64,000 nt of DNA from Actinomycetota bacterium (lineage in GTDB: Bacteria; Actinomycetota; Acidimicrobiia; IMCC26256; PALSA-610): the NCBI GenBank assembly GCA_005773635.1, contig SXHN01000052.1, positions 26,786-90,785 of the forward strand, given 5' to 3'. The notes beneath the pieces are model-generated. The model did not search any database. It saw only the letters and a list, made by a program, of their open reading frames with translations, and had not been told where the DNA came from. This document shows, one piece after another, positions 33,410 through 41,688 of the stretch; within the stretch, counting starts at the first letter, position 1; every line of letters begins with the position of its first letter. The position numbers were made by a program, and so were the translations under genes.

Positions 33410-34483
33410 GTGACAAGTAATGACTCATTTCACATAAGCCCAACCCCGAGACCAACCGCCATGCGCGGTCGGCGTCGGCCCATCGCCGCAGATGGGCCTG
33501 CATCGCTGGTCTCAACCTCAACCCTCGGCAATGAATCGACCCTGCCGCTTGTCGTGCGACCGGCCACCGCAGGCGTCGATCTCGCAGCTTGGGCAGAGAC
33601 AAACCGCGAGCAGTTCGAAGCCTGGCTCGTCGAATATGGCGCTGTCCTATTGCGAGGGTTTGGTCTCGTCACACCACCGCAATTCGAGGCAGTTGTGAGT
33701 GCTCTGGTTCCTGACCTCTTCGGCGATTATGGCGATCTCCCGAAGGAGGAAAGCGGTCAACGGATCTACCACTCGACTCCATATCCGAACGATATGGCGA
33801 TCTTGTTCCACAACGAGAGTTCTCATCTCCCTTCGTGGCCCACCCGCCAATTCTTTTTTTGCGTCCAACCGTCGCCTGTCGGTGGCAATACTCCCCTGCT
33901 CGACTGCGAACTCGTGATGCACCGAATTAACCCCGAATTCGTGGAGCGGCTGGCCACCAAGAAACTCTGCTACGTCCGTAATTTCGTGCCCGGTATCGAT
34001 GTGAGTTGGCAGGACTTTTTCAAAACCGAAGACCGCGATCGAGTCGAGCATCAATGCGCGGCGGAGGGTATGACCTGCGAATGGCTCGGAGAGGTGCTGC
34101 GGGTCAAGAACCGCACTGAGGCAATTCGCACCCACCCCCAACGACACACGCAGGTATTTTTCAATCAGGTGCAGCTGCATCATTCGAGTTGTCTCGACGT
34201 CTCGACGCGTGCTGCGCTACTCGACCTCTGCGGATCGGAGATCGCGATGCCACGCAACGTGCTCTACGGTGACGAATCTCCCATAGCCGATGAAGACATG
34301 CAGCACCTCAACGAAGTTTTTTTCGAAAACTGCATACAATTCGCATGGGAGGCAGGAGACATCATCGCGGTCGACAACATGCGGGCATCACATGCGCGAT
34401 TGCCCTTTGAGGGGGCGAGAAAAATTACGGTGGCGATGGGTCGCATGGCGTCGCACGACGAGTTTCAATCTGCGACTCCGTGA
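33410..34483 (+). CDS. SyrP-like Fe(II)/2-oxoglutarate-dependent oxygenase
   Basis: The 357-residue protein belongs to the TauD/TfdA fold and most resembles SyrP-type enzymes that hydroxylate carrier-bound amino acids in NRPS pathways. The iron-binding pair is in LFHNESSHLPSWP (His134, Glu136 instead of Asp) and the distal His328 with Arg330 in DNMRASHARLPFEGARK. SPVGGNTPLLD and FFNQVQLHHSSCLD are family segments. GTG 33410 has a strong GGGAG site 6 nt upstream; ATG 33383 is in frame but lacks one. It is 15 nt before the phosphopantetheinyl transferase gene. A role in tailoring the NRPS-bound amino acid is the favoured inference. Confidence 0.85.
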   Translation: MTSNDSFHISPTPRPTAMRGRRRPIAADGPASLVSTSTLGNESTLPLVVRPATAGVDLAAWAETNREQFEAWLVEYGAVLLRGFGLVTPPQFEAVVSALVPDLFGDYGDLPKEESGQRIYHSTPYPNDMAILFHNESSHLPSWPTRQFFFCVQPSPVGGNTPLLDCELVMHRINPEFVERLATKKLCYVRNFVPGIDVSWQDFFKTEDRDRVEHQCAAEGMTCEWLGEVLRVKNRTEAIRTHPQRHTQVFFNQVQLHHSSCLDVSTRAALLDLCGSEIAMPRNVLYGDESPIADEDMQHLNEVFFENCIQFAWEAGDIIAVDNMRASHARLPFEGARKITVAMGRMASHDEFQSATP

Positions 34484-34498
34484 CAGATCTGTGGCGCT

Positions 34499-35227
34499 AT
34501 GACTCCCTTTTCTCTTCCCGGCTGCGCGCAACTCGATGCACGCCAACCAACCGCCGTGACGATTGAGGTCGTTCACTTCGATCTCAACGACTCGTCGCAT
34601 GACCAATTCCTGTCAGGTCTCAGCGCGGACGAACGCGCCCGCGCATCTCGTTACAAATTCGACCGCGATCGAATCCGCTACACCCGCGGCCGAGGCGTTC
34701 TGCGTGACATCCTCGCGAAACGGGTAGGAATTGCCGCCGACGAAATCGCACTTGGCTACGGACCGAAGGACAAGCCATTCCTCGCCAATGGGCACCTGCA
34801 TTTCAACGTCGCTCATAGTGAGAATGTCGCTGTAGTAGCGATATCTCACCGAGAGCTCGGTATCGACGTCGAGCTCCTGCGGGAAGGATTCGCCGACGAC
34901 ACGATTGCTGAGAGGTTCTTCGCACCAACGGAAGTTCAACAATTACGCGCCCTGCCTGTGTCCGACCAGGAACCCGCGTTTTTTCGGTGCTGGACACGCA
35001 AAGAGGCGTACCTCAAGGCAATCGGCGATGGCCTATCGATTCCCTTGGATGATTTCACTGTGGAGTTCGCCAGCACTCGCCAACCAAGCATTACCTGGAT
35101 CCGCAACCGACCTGACGAGCCCCAACGATGGACGGTCATCGACTGTTCAGAACAGCTGAACTGCAACGCAACCGCGGCAATTGCGATTCGCGATTCGATC
35201 CCAACTGTGCAGTTCAGTCGGCGCTGA
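34499..35227 (+). CDS. Sfp-type 4'-phosphopantetheinyl transferase
   Basis: The 242-residue protein activates carrier domains by adding phosphopantetheine from CoA to a serine. Motifs appear in order: RYTRGRGVLRDILAKRVG, YGPKDKPFL, HFNVAHSENVAVVAISH, LGIDVELLR (Mg-binding Asp and Glu), ERFFAPTE and FFRCWTRKEAYLKAIGDGL. This two-subdomain length is that of Sfp enzymes used by NRPS and PKS systems rather than AcpS. The obvious client is the NRPS at 15931. It overlaps the ABC ATPase gene by 14 nt convergently. Confidence 0.93.
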   Translation: MTPFSLPGCAQLDARQPTAVTIEVVHFDLNDSSHDQFLSGLSADERARASRYKFDRDRIRYTRGRGVLRDILAKRVGIAADEIALGYGPKDKPFLANGHLHFNVAHSENVAVVAISHRELGIDVELLREGFADDTIAERFFAPTEVQQLRALPVSDQEPAFFRCWTRKEAYLKAIGDGLSIPLDDFTVEFASTRQPSITWIRNRPDEPQRWTVIDCSEQLNCNATAAIAIRDSIPTVQFSRR

Positions 35228-36398
35228 ACTCCCAGGTGTTCTTGACTTGTACTGGCGACAGCCGCACAACCGAGCGAGGCGTGCTTTCCACGTTGGGTCC
35301 GCTCACGTCGAATGCCTTCGCGGGATGCCATTTCACGAGATCGTGCGCACGAGTTGCCTCGTGAATCGCCGTCCAGAGAAAAAAACGACCGCGAGGTAAT
35401 GGCAGATGTTCAAACGTGCACAGCACACTGTTCGAACCGCTTGACAACTTTGCTGACCCCTGCGCCACGAAAATCGGGGTTGCGGGGCCCTCGCTCACGC
35501 CCATATACACAACGCAGCCTCGTGCAATGTCAGAATCAACAGCCAACTCGACAGTCATACTGCCGTAACTTTGGACCCCATTACCTGCTGTCCCAGTCAC
35601 TGTCGTTGAAGTAACGCGAACTGGGCCAGTTTGATCAGAGCCAACCTCGGCAGAGTGTTCGATCCATTCACGATAACTACCGAGCACTTCGCGAATCGGA
35701 GAATCTTCAACCAACATGCCATCACGCAGCCACAGACCTCGTGTGCATGTCGCTTCCATCGTCGCCAGGTCGTGGCTGACAAACAGCAACGTGGTGCCGT
35801 CAGCCTGCACTTGGCGCATCCGCTCAAGACAACGCTGTTGAAACGTCGAATCGCCGACCGCCAACACCTCATCGACAAGCAAAACCGCAGGCTCCAAGAA
35901 AGCAGCAACCGCGAACCCCAACCGTAATTGCATTCCGGTCGAATAAAATTTGACTTGGCGATCGATAGCTGATTCGATTTGCGCGAACTCAACGATCTGA
36001 TCGAAAACTTGTGCAACGCGCTTACGTTTCAGTCCGAGCAGTGTGCCGTAGAGGAAAATGTTTTCTCGTCCAGTGAGGTCGGAGTGCAGCCCAGCGCGCA
36101 CCTCAATCAGCGCGCCGATTCGACCGCCGACATGTACGTTCCCGGCGCTGGGATACATCACGCCGGCGATCATTTTGAGCATCGTCGATTTGCCAGCACC
36201 GTTCGAACCGATGAGCCCGACTGACTCACCCGGTTCAATCTTGAAATCGACATCGCGTAAGGCCCACCGATAGTTGTTGCTGGTGTCACCTCGTAGACGG
36301 TCTCGCAAGAATTCGATTCGGTCAATGAGAAACGGATTCCGCAGATCGGCCCGAAACCGCTTCCAGACTCGATCGATATTCAGGGCGCCTGTAAGCAC
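35214..36398 (-). CDS. wzt: Polysaccharide ABC exporter ATPase with C-terminal domain (Wzt-like)
   Basis: The ~394-residue protein pairs with the upstream permease for export of a lipid-linked polysaccharide. The nucleotide-binding domain has Walker A (GLIGSNGAGKSTML), a Wzt-type RAGLHSDLTGRENIFL loop, signature YSTGMQLRLGFAVA, Walker B LLVDEVLAVGD and the switch His in FVSHD. The C-terminal ~150 residues (from about VRVTSTTVTG) form an immunoglobulin-like domain that in Wzt proteins binds the glycan end. The frame is open to a TTG at 36482 inside the permease gene; GTG 36398, 31 nt after the permease stop, is preferred. Confidence 0.9.
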   Translation of the reverse strand: MLTGALNIDRVWKRFRADLRNPFLIDRIEFLRDRLRGDTSNNYRWALRDVDFKIEPGESVGLIGSNGAGKSTMLKMIAGVMYPSAGNVHVGGRIGALIEVRAGLHSDLTGRENIFLYGTLLGLKRKRVAQVFDQIVEFAQIESAIDRQVKFYSTGMQLRLGFAVAAFLEPAVLLVDEVLAVGDSTFQQRCLERMRQVQADGTTLLFVSHDLATMEATCTRGLWLRDGMLVEDSPIREVLGSYREWIEHSAEVGSDQTGPVRVTSTTVTGTAGNGVQSYGSMTVELAVDSDIARGCVVYMGVSEGPATPIFVAQGSAKLSSGSNSVLCTFEHLPLPRGRFFLWTAIHEATRAHDLVKWHPAKAFDVSGPNVESTPRSVVRLSPVQVKNTWEFSAD

Positions 36399-36429
36399 GC
36401 CGCCCCTAGCAGCAATAATGTCATCGGCT

Positions 36430-37284
36430 CTAGAGGAGATCGGCAAAGCTCGACTCCAATCGCTTGAATACCTTGAAGCCAACGAAAAACACCACGACGG
36501 CCGAAACCGATGCGTAGCCCAAGAGCGCGAGGTCAGGCGCCAAGCCTTTCAACGCGGTGCGACGGATACTGTCGATGACTGGCCCGATCGGATTCGCTAT
36601 CGAGTAAACGATCTGCCACTTCCGCTCCAGCCCGTCAAGCGACCAAATCACCGGTGTCGCGACCAGACCCATCTGGATGATCACAGGCAACACGTGGCGG
36701 ATATCGCGCAGATGCACAACCATCGACGAGATCAAAAGCACGACACCCATCGTGAACACGATTTCAATCAGAATCAGCGGGACGACCCACGCGAGCACGA
36801 GCGCGTGGGGCATTGTCGTCTTCGCCGCGAACAGCACGACTACCGCAACCATTGATGTCAATGTGTCAACGGCAGATACGCCCACAATCGAAAGCGGGAA
36901 CACCTCTCTTGGGCAGTTGATCTTGTTGATGAGTTGCAGATTGGACAACAGCGAAAGGCCGCCTTGACCTACTGCCGAGGCAAAAAAGGTCCACGGCAGC
37001 AACCCACAGATCGCGAACAACGCGTACTCCGGGTAATGCGTCTCAACATTGGCAACCTTGCTGAGGAATATCGTCAGGGTAAAGATCAGTACGACCGGCT
37101 GCAGGAGCGCCCAAGCAACGCCGAGAATCGCCTGTTTGTAGCGAACGCGTAGCTCCCGTTCTGTGAGGGTCGTGACCATTTCCCAGGCGGCAAATGTGGA
37201 TTTCAGCGCGCCAAGCAAGGAGATTTTGCGGCGAAACGCGAGCTCCGGAGGTGGCGTCAGTCCGATCGTTGCGGGATCGCGCAC
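36430..37284 (-). CDS. wzm: Polysaccharide ABC exporter permease (Wzm-like)
   Basis: The 284-residue protein has the ABC-2 type permease layout: an amphipathic N-terminus (TLTERELRVRYKQAILG), then about six membrane helices, with GVAWALLQPVVLIFTLTIFL at helix 1 and SMVVHLRDIRHVLPVIIQMG before the last helices. PIGPVIDSIRRTALKG is a typical C-terminal loop. The start is GTG 37284. It transports a polysaccharide across the cytoplasmic membrane with the downstream ATPase. Both run opposite to the glycosyltransferase genes at 37542. Confidence 0.9.
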   Translation of the reverse strand: MRDPATIGLTPPPELAFRRKISLLGALKSTFAAWEMVTTLTERELRVRYKQAILGVAWALLQPVVLIFTLTIFLSKVANVETHYPEYALFAICGLLPWTFFASAVGQGGLSLLSNLQLINKINCPREVFPLSIVGVSAVDTLTSMVAVVVLFAAKTTMPHALVLAWVVPLILIEIVFTMGVVLLISSMVVHLRDIRHVLPVIIQMGLVATPVIWSLDGLERKWQIVYSIANPIGPVIDSIRRTALKGLAPDLALLGYASVSAVVVFFVGFKVFKRLESSFADLL

Positions 37285-37460
37285 AAGCTTCGTTCTCCAG
37301 GTTGGCGACCGATGGGACGCACGGACAAGCGGATAGCGCGAACAGTACCCACCAAGGTCGGATTCAAGCCCATCCGCGCGAATCGCGGTGTCTGTGTGGG
37401 TGCAGTTGTCGGAAGGAAAAAAGAGTTACTTGAGTTCGAATCAAATTACTCCGACAAATG

Positions 37461-37490
37461 CTGGCGTCACGCTCCGTGAGGATATATGAT
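37461..37490 (+). promoter_or_regulatory. Promoter with embedded dyad upstream of sugar transferase
   Basis: A TATGAT -10 hexamer lies at 37485-37490. A perfect dyad TCACG-CTC-CGTGA (37467-37479) sits just before it, in the spacer region. The -35 is weak. Transcription here would begin near 37497, which fits translation from ATG 37542 rather than ATG 37458. Confidence 0.35.
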
Positions 37491-37541
37491 CTGTCAGTCG
37501 CACCTGGGCGGAGCTGGGTGGAACAAAGCGAAGGAAAAGCC

Positions 37542-38273
37542 ATGTGGGGCTCACACGAGCTTGATCATGAAATTCTGCAACCTGTGGCGGACCATGCCCA
37601 GAGTACTGGCGCTGGGACGCTCTACATCGTCAGCCCTCCCGCGGGCATCTACGTTCGCGTGGTGAAGCCCACAATTGACCGCGTATTCGCCGCAACGGTG
37701 CTCGTAGCGGTGCTACCAGTTTTGATCGCCTGTGCGATCGCGGTGCGGGTGAACCTCGGCTCACCTATCTTCTTTACCCAGGTCCGGGTGGGCCGCGGAG
37801 GTAAACGTTTCAAGGTCTACAAATTTCGCACTATGCAGCAAGACCGTCGTGATCGCGCACTAGACCCCGAGGCCGACCTGGTTGTGCACGATGGGTTCGT
37901 TGGAAGCGACCGCCGCAAGACCCACAAGAGTCCGAGCGATCCGCGCCTCACCGGCGTTGGCCGGTTCTTGCGCAAATGGAGCCTCGACGAATTGCCACAG
38001 CTGTGGAATGTCGTGCGCGGCGACATGAGCATCATCGGGCCACGGCCCGAGCTGCCTGAAATTGTGGCGAGCTACAACGACTGGGAGCACGCGCGGCACA
38101 TGGTCCGACCTGGCCTGACTGGGTTGTGGCAGGTTTCAGCCCGCGGCGAAGGGCGCCCTATGCACGAACATGTCGGCGTCGACATCGAGTATGTCGCTGG
38201 AATCTCAGCATTCCTGGACCTGCGCATCATCGTGCGCACTCCCCTCGCGTTACTCACCAACCGCGGGTTCTGA
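37542..38273 (+). CDS. Polyprenyl-phosphate sugar-1-phosphate transferase
   Basis: The 243-residue enzyme starts polysaccharide repeat-unit assembly by moving a sugar phosphate to undecaprenyl phosphate. It has one membrane/re-entrant helix (VFAATVLVAVLPVLIACAIA) and the catalytic core of WcaJ/WbaP-type enzymes: GSPIFFTQVRVGRGGKRF, KVYKFRTM, GRFLRKWSLDELPQLWNV, GDMSIIGPRPELP and RPGLTGLWQVSARGEG. It lacks the long multi-helix N-terminus of WbaP. ATG 37542 has an AAGGAA ribosome site; an in-frame ATG 37458 lies upstream of the promoter. Confidence 0.92.
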   Translation: MWGSHELDHEILQPVADHAQSTGAGTLYIVSPPAGIYVRVVKPTIDRVFAATVLVAVLPVLIACAIAVRVNLGSPIFFTQVRVGRGGKRFKVYKFRTMQQDRRDRALDPEADLVVHDGFVGSDRRKTHKSPSDPRLTGVGRFLRKWSLDELPQLWNVVRGDMSIIGPRPELPEIVASYNDWEHARHMVRPGLTGLWQVSARGEGRPMHEHVGVDIEYVAGISAFLDLRIIVRTPLALLTNRGF

Positions 38274-38326
38274 CTCCTTCCCCAGCCTGAATTGGCGAGA
38301 GCCGAACAGCAGTACTGTGGCGCGCA

Positions 38327-39484
38327 ATGCGAATCTTGATCGTTCACGCTCAACACCGTGAATTGGGTGGGGAAGACGTCGTAGTCGCCGCTGAGGCCGC
38401 GCTCCTCACATCGAACGGACACACCGTCGAAGTCCACTCGGCACAAAACCGCAGCAGCCGCGCCGCGATGGCCTCATTCGCGACCGCACCTTGGAATCCC
38501 CGCCAGGCGAGGCGCCTTGAAGCTGCTATAGCGGGTTTCAAACCAGACGTCGTGCATATCCACAACACGTGGTTCGCGCTATCGCAAGCAGTGATCCACG
38601 CGGCGAACAAGGCTTCTTCGGCCACAGTCATGACGTTGCACAACTACCGTCTGTTATGCGCGGATGCAACATTGTTACGCGACAACCAGGTGTGTCGAGA
38701 CTGCGTTGGCCGTTCCCCGTGGCCTGCCGTGCGCAACCGCTGTTACCGCGACTCCGTTACCCAATCAGTAGTGGCTGCGGCAACCATTGTTGTAGGGCGC
38801 CGCTCGGCCCTGTATGACGGAGTCGATCGCTTTATAGCGCCCAGCGAACTCGTGCGCGATATCCATGTGCAGTCGGGCATCGCGGCAATGCGAATAACAA
38901 CGGTCCCTCATTTCCTGATCGACCCCGGGCCACGCCCCCAACCTCCGTCGACCTCGAAGTCGCTGATCTGGGCGGGTCGACTAGCCCCGGGCAAAGGCGT
39001 CGAGGCCCTTATTGATGCATGGTGCCAAGCTGCTCTGAGCAACTTCGAACTCTGTATCGTCGGCGATGGCCCACTTCGCGACTCACTCGAGTCCGCAGCA
39101 CCAAACAACGTTCGCTTCTTGGGGCACCGGCCCCTGGACGAAACTCGCGCTCTGATACGAGATGCTCGGGCTTTCCTATTCGTGAGCGAATGGCTTGAGC
39201 CATTCGGACTCGTACTCCTCGAATCGCTTGCACCCGGCACGCCAATAATTGGATTCGACACCGGTGACACCAAAAAGATCGTCGGCGCCGGCGCGAGGCT
39301 TGTCGCGACGGGCGACGCGGCCGCGCTTGCGGAACAGTTGCATGCGCTCACGGGCCCTGATCTCGACTCCATAGGAGCAGCCGGCAGGGAGCATTTTCTC
39401 CACAACTTCACGCCAGAGCAGCACTTCAATGCATTGGTGTCTGTGTATGAAACAGCACTACAGCAAGCGCGTGCGTCCAGATGA
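38327..39484 (+). CDS. Glycosyltransferase family 4
   Basis: The 385-residue GT-B enzyme begins MRILIVHAQHRELGGED, with the Gly-rich loop of GT4 acceptor domains, and has DVVHIHNTWFALS in the N-terminal domain. The donor-binding domain contains LIWAGRLAPGKGVEALIDA, ELCIVGDGPLRD, and the E-x7-E motif in FVSEWLEPFGLVLLESLAPG. Cysteine-rich VCRDCVGRSPW in the middle is a feature of some actinobacterial and cyanobacterial members. It probably adds one sugar of the surface polysaccharide. Donor and linkage are not predictable. Confidence 0.9.
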   Translation: MRILIVHAQHRELGGEDVVVAAEAALLTSNGHTVEVHSAQNRSSRAAMASFATAPWNPRQARRLEAAIAGFKPDVVHIHNTWFALSQAVIHAANKASSATVMTLHNYRLLCADATLLRDNQVCRDCVGRSPWPAVRNRCYRDSVTQSVVAAATIVVGRRSALYDGVDRFIAPSELVRDIHVQSGIAAMRITTVPHFLIDPGPRPQPPSTSKSLIWAGRLAPGKGVEALIDAWCQAALSNFELCIVGDGPLRDSLESAAPNNVRFLGHRPLDETRALIRDARAFLFVSEWLEPFGLVLLESLAPGTPIIGFDTGDTKKIVGAGARLVATGDAAALAEQLHALTGPDLDSIGAAGREHFLHNFTPEQHFNALVSVYETALQQARASR

Positions 39485-39513
39485 CCAAAACCTGATGACG
39501 CCGCTCGAACCGT

Positions 39514-40311
39514 TCACCGTTGCAAACGCACACGGGCCTTTGTGACACGATTACGCACCCACAACGCGATGAATCTCACCAGAAACTGCGAGTTCGTAAC
39601 CGTGTAGCGCTTCCATAGTCGGCGCGGCTCTTGGGCCAAGCGATGGAGCCACTCGAGACCTACTCGTTGCATCCAACGCGGTGGGCGGTTGAGCGTGCCA
39701 CCAAGATAATCAAATGCGGCACCAACGGCCAGCATTGCACATGGAATCCGATCAAGATGATCGGCCACCCACAGTTCCTGGCGCGGACACCCACGGCCGA
39801 CCAACACAATTCCTGCGCCCGAGCCGACGATGCGCGCCACGTCCAACGCGTCCTCTTCGACGGTTGCGTCACGAAACCGGTCGGCTTGGCTGTCGACAAT
39901 CGAGATGTTCGGGTACTTCAACTCCAACGCGCGTTGCAGGGCCGTGCTGGTGGCTTCGGTACTGCCAAACAGAAATACGCCAACCCCCGCACGCGCCGCG
40001 GCTGCGCACACTTTGTCAGTGAGGTCCGGCCCGTACACCCTCTCCGCGAGCGACTCCTCATCAATGAGATTCAGCGCCCAGCGCACTGGTTGCCCATCGG
40101 GTGTCACAACGTCGAGTCGCGCAAGGGCACCGTGGAAATTGGGGTCGTGAACCGCCGTCATCAATCCATGAGTCGCCAGTGCGGCGACGCCGAACGGAAC
40201 CCGCTGGAGACCAGCACTAATCACCGCATCGACCACGGTCTCATACGTGCACGGCGTGACATTCACTCCGAATACTTCGACGGAGCGGAAACCGCTGCCC
40301 GAATCTACCAA
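39514..40311 (-). CDS. WecB/TagA/CpsF-family glycosyltransferase
   Basis: The ~265-residue protein has the family pattern: VFGVNVTPCTYETVVDAVIS, the first His-Gly region (ALATHGLMTAVHDPNFHGAL), VVTPDGQPVRWALNLI with the catalytic Asp, GVGVFLFGSTEATSTALQ, IVLVGRGCPRQELWVADHL and AVGAAFDYLGG followed by RPPRWMQRVGLEWLHRL. Such enzymes add ManNAc or related sugars to lipid-linked intermediates. TTG 40311, overlapping the epimerase stop with a GAAGG site nine bases before, is the preferred start; the frame is open to TTG 40374. Confidence 0.88.
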   Translation of the reverse strand: MVDSGSGFRSVEVFGVNVTPCTYETVVDAVISAGLQRVPFGVAALATHGLMTAVHDPNFHGALARLDVVTPDGQPVRWALNLIDEESLAERVYGPDLTDKVCAAAARAGVGVFLFGSTEATSTALQRALELKYPNISIVDSQADRFRDATVEEDALDVARIVGSGAGIVLVGRGCPRQELWVADHLDRIPCAMLAVGAAFDYLGGTLNRPPRWMQRVGLEWLHRLAQEPRRLWKRYTVTNSQFLVRFIALWVRNRVTKARVRLQR

Positions 40312-41366
40312 CGTGATCGACCTTCGGCATAGATCGACTCGAGAGTCGTCGGAACGTCGTATGTAGGCGACCAACCGCCGAAATCGCGATGCATCTTACG
40401 CGTGTCGCTGATCCACCATCGATGATCGCCGACGCGCGCCTCTGCATCGTAAGCAATGTTCATGGACTTGCCAGTGATGCTCTCGCAGATCGCAATGGCC
40501 TCAAGCATGGAGCAGCTCGCGAACCGTCCTCCGCCGACGTTGTAAGCCTGCCCCGACGTCGGTTGGTCACAAAAAGCTAAGAAGGCGGCAGCAAGATCCT
40601 CCGCGTGCAGATTGTCTCGCACCTGAAGACCGTCATATCCGAAAATTGTGTACGGCGCGCCGACAGCCGCACAATGCATGAGATGAGCCAAGAAACCATG
40701 AAGTTGTGCGCCGCTATGACCAGGTCCAGTGAGACACCCGCCGCGGAACGCAACCGTATTCATTCCGAAATATCTGCCGTATTCCTGTACCAAGAGGTCT
40801 GCCGCTGTCTTTGAGACGCCGAAAATGCTGTGCGTACTGTCGTCGATGCTCATGGACTCATCGATTCCATGTTCGAAGTAGGCATGGCTTGTCGCCACTT
40901 CGAGCCGCCGACCAACGATTTCGAGCGGCAACGAATTTGGCCGATCGCCATAGACCTTGTTGGTAGAACAAAAAATGAACGACGCCGATTCACAATGACG
41001 ACGGGTTGCCTCCAACATCGTCAACGTGCCATTGGCGTTGACAGTGAAATCAGTGTGTGGGTCTGAAGCGGCCCAATCGTGCGATGGTTGCGCAGCGCAA
41101 TGGATTACGACTTCGATCTGATTCGAGAACTCGCGAAACAATGCATCGATACCGGCCACGTCGCGTACGTCGAGATCGACCGCCGTGAAATTCGAAAGAT
41201 CGTGCTCCAAACGTTGTACCGACCAGCTTGTTGACGCACCCTCGCCGAAGAAAGTTGCTCGCATATCGTTGTCGATACCGACGACTGCCTTCATACGCGC
41301 AGCAAAGGCGCGCGCGGCAGCGGCTCCAACGACGCCGCCTGCTCCGGTGATCACCGCAACGCTCAC
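40305..41366 (-). CDS. NAD-dependent sugar epimerase/dehydratase (CDP-paratose 2-epimerase-like)
   Basis: The 353-residue extended SDR has the NAD-binding loop VITGAGGVVGAAAA, FCSTNKVYGDRPNSLP containing the catalytic Thr/Tyr region, and HSIFGVSKTAADLLVQEYG with an altered active-site triad region (F-G-V-S-K, Tyr replaced). VAFRGGCLTGPGHSGAQLHG and YTIFGYDGLQVRDNLHAEDL are close to the subgroup annotated as CDP-paratose/CDP-tyvelose 2-epimerases. The start is GTG 41366 with an AGGGAG site. It prepares a sugar for the polysaccharide; the exact nucleotide sugar is not certain. Confidence 0.85.
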   Translation of the reverse strand: MSVAVITGAGGVVGAAAARAFAARMKAVVGIDNDMRATFFGEGASTSWSVQRLEHDLSNFTAVDLDVRDVAGIDALFREFSNQIEVVIHCAAQPSHDWAASDPHTDFTVNANGTLTMLEATRRHCESASFIFCSTNKVYGDRPNSLPLEIVGRRLEVATSHAYFEHGIDESMSIDDSTHSIFGVSKTAADLLVQEYGRYFGMNTVAFRGGCLTGPGHSGAQLHGFLAHLMHCAAVGAPYTIFGYDGLQVRDNLHAEDLAAAFLAFCDQPTSGQAYNVGGGRFASCSMLEAIAICESITGKSMNIAYDAEARVGDHRWWISDTRKMHRDFGGWSPTYDVPTTLESIYAEGRSRW

Positions 41367-41688
41367 GAATCGAACTCCCTACACCCTGTCCGCCGATTGT
41401 CCCTATTCGCCTGCGAGGCAGCGTTGGGCTACCACGACATGTAACAATTCTGTTTGCTCATCGATAGCGTTGGTCACGACCACAGCCCACCTTCACCAGC
41501 ATATCGGCGCAAAGCTGCGAAAATAAGGACGAGCAACGTGAAAGTGACAAATTCCCGCCACGCGACAAGACGATCGAGGGCGCCGAAGAACTACCGTAGA
41601 GGCAGCGGGCCAGGCCGGGCCGAGGCGCTCACATTTCGAGTCGCGAGGCCGATAGGCAAGTAATCATTTTTGTTTTTGGAGGACAACC
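41367..41688. other. 322-nt divergent intergenic region
   Basis: It separates the epimerase (minus) and chain-length protein (plus). It holds a 12-bp dyad TGGTC-AC-GACCA (41471-41482), a T-rich stretch at 41665-41677 and the GGAGG ribosome site at 41678-41682. No clear promoter hexamers or reading frame were seen. Confidence 0.5.

Noticed and set aside
37458..37541. Start of the sugar transferase at ATG 37458
   Set aside because: It lies upstream of the promoter and dyad, has no ribosome site, and the extra 28 residues are unlike the family; ATG 37542 has AAGGAA in front.
15931..37541. Treating NRPS, PKD operon and polysaccharide locus as one biosynthetic cluster
   Set aside because: Strands, promoters and functions differ. 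Only the NRPS, oxygenase and phosphopantetheinyl transferase have a biochemical reason to be grouped.
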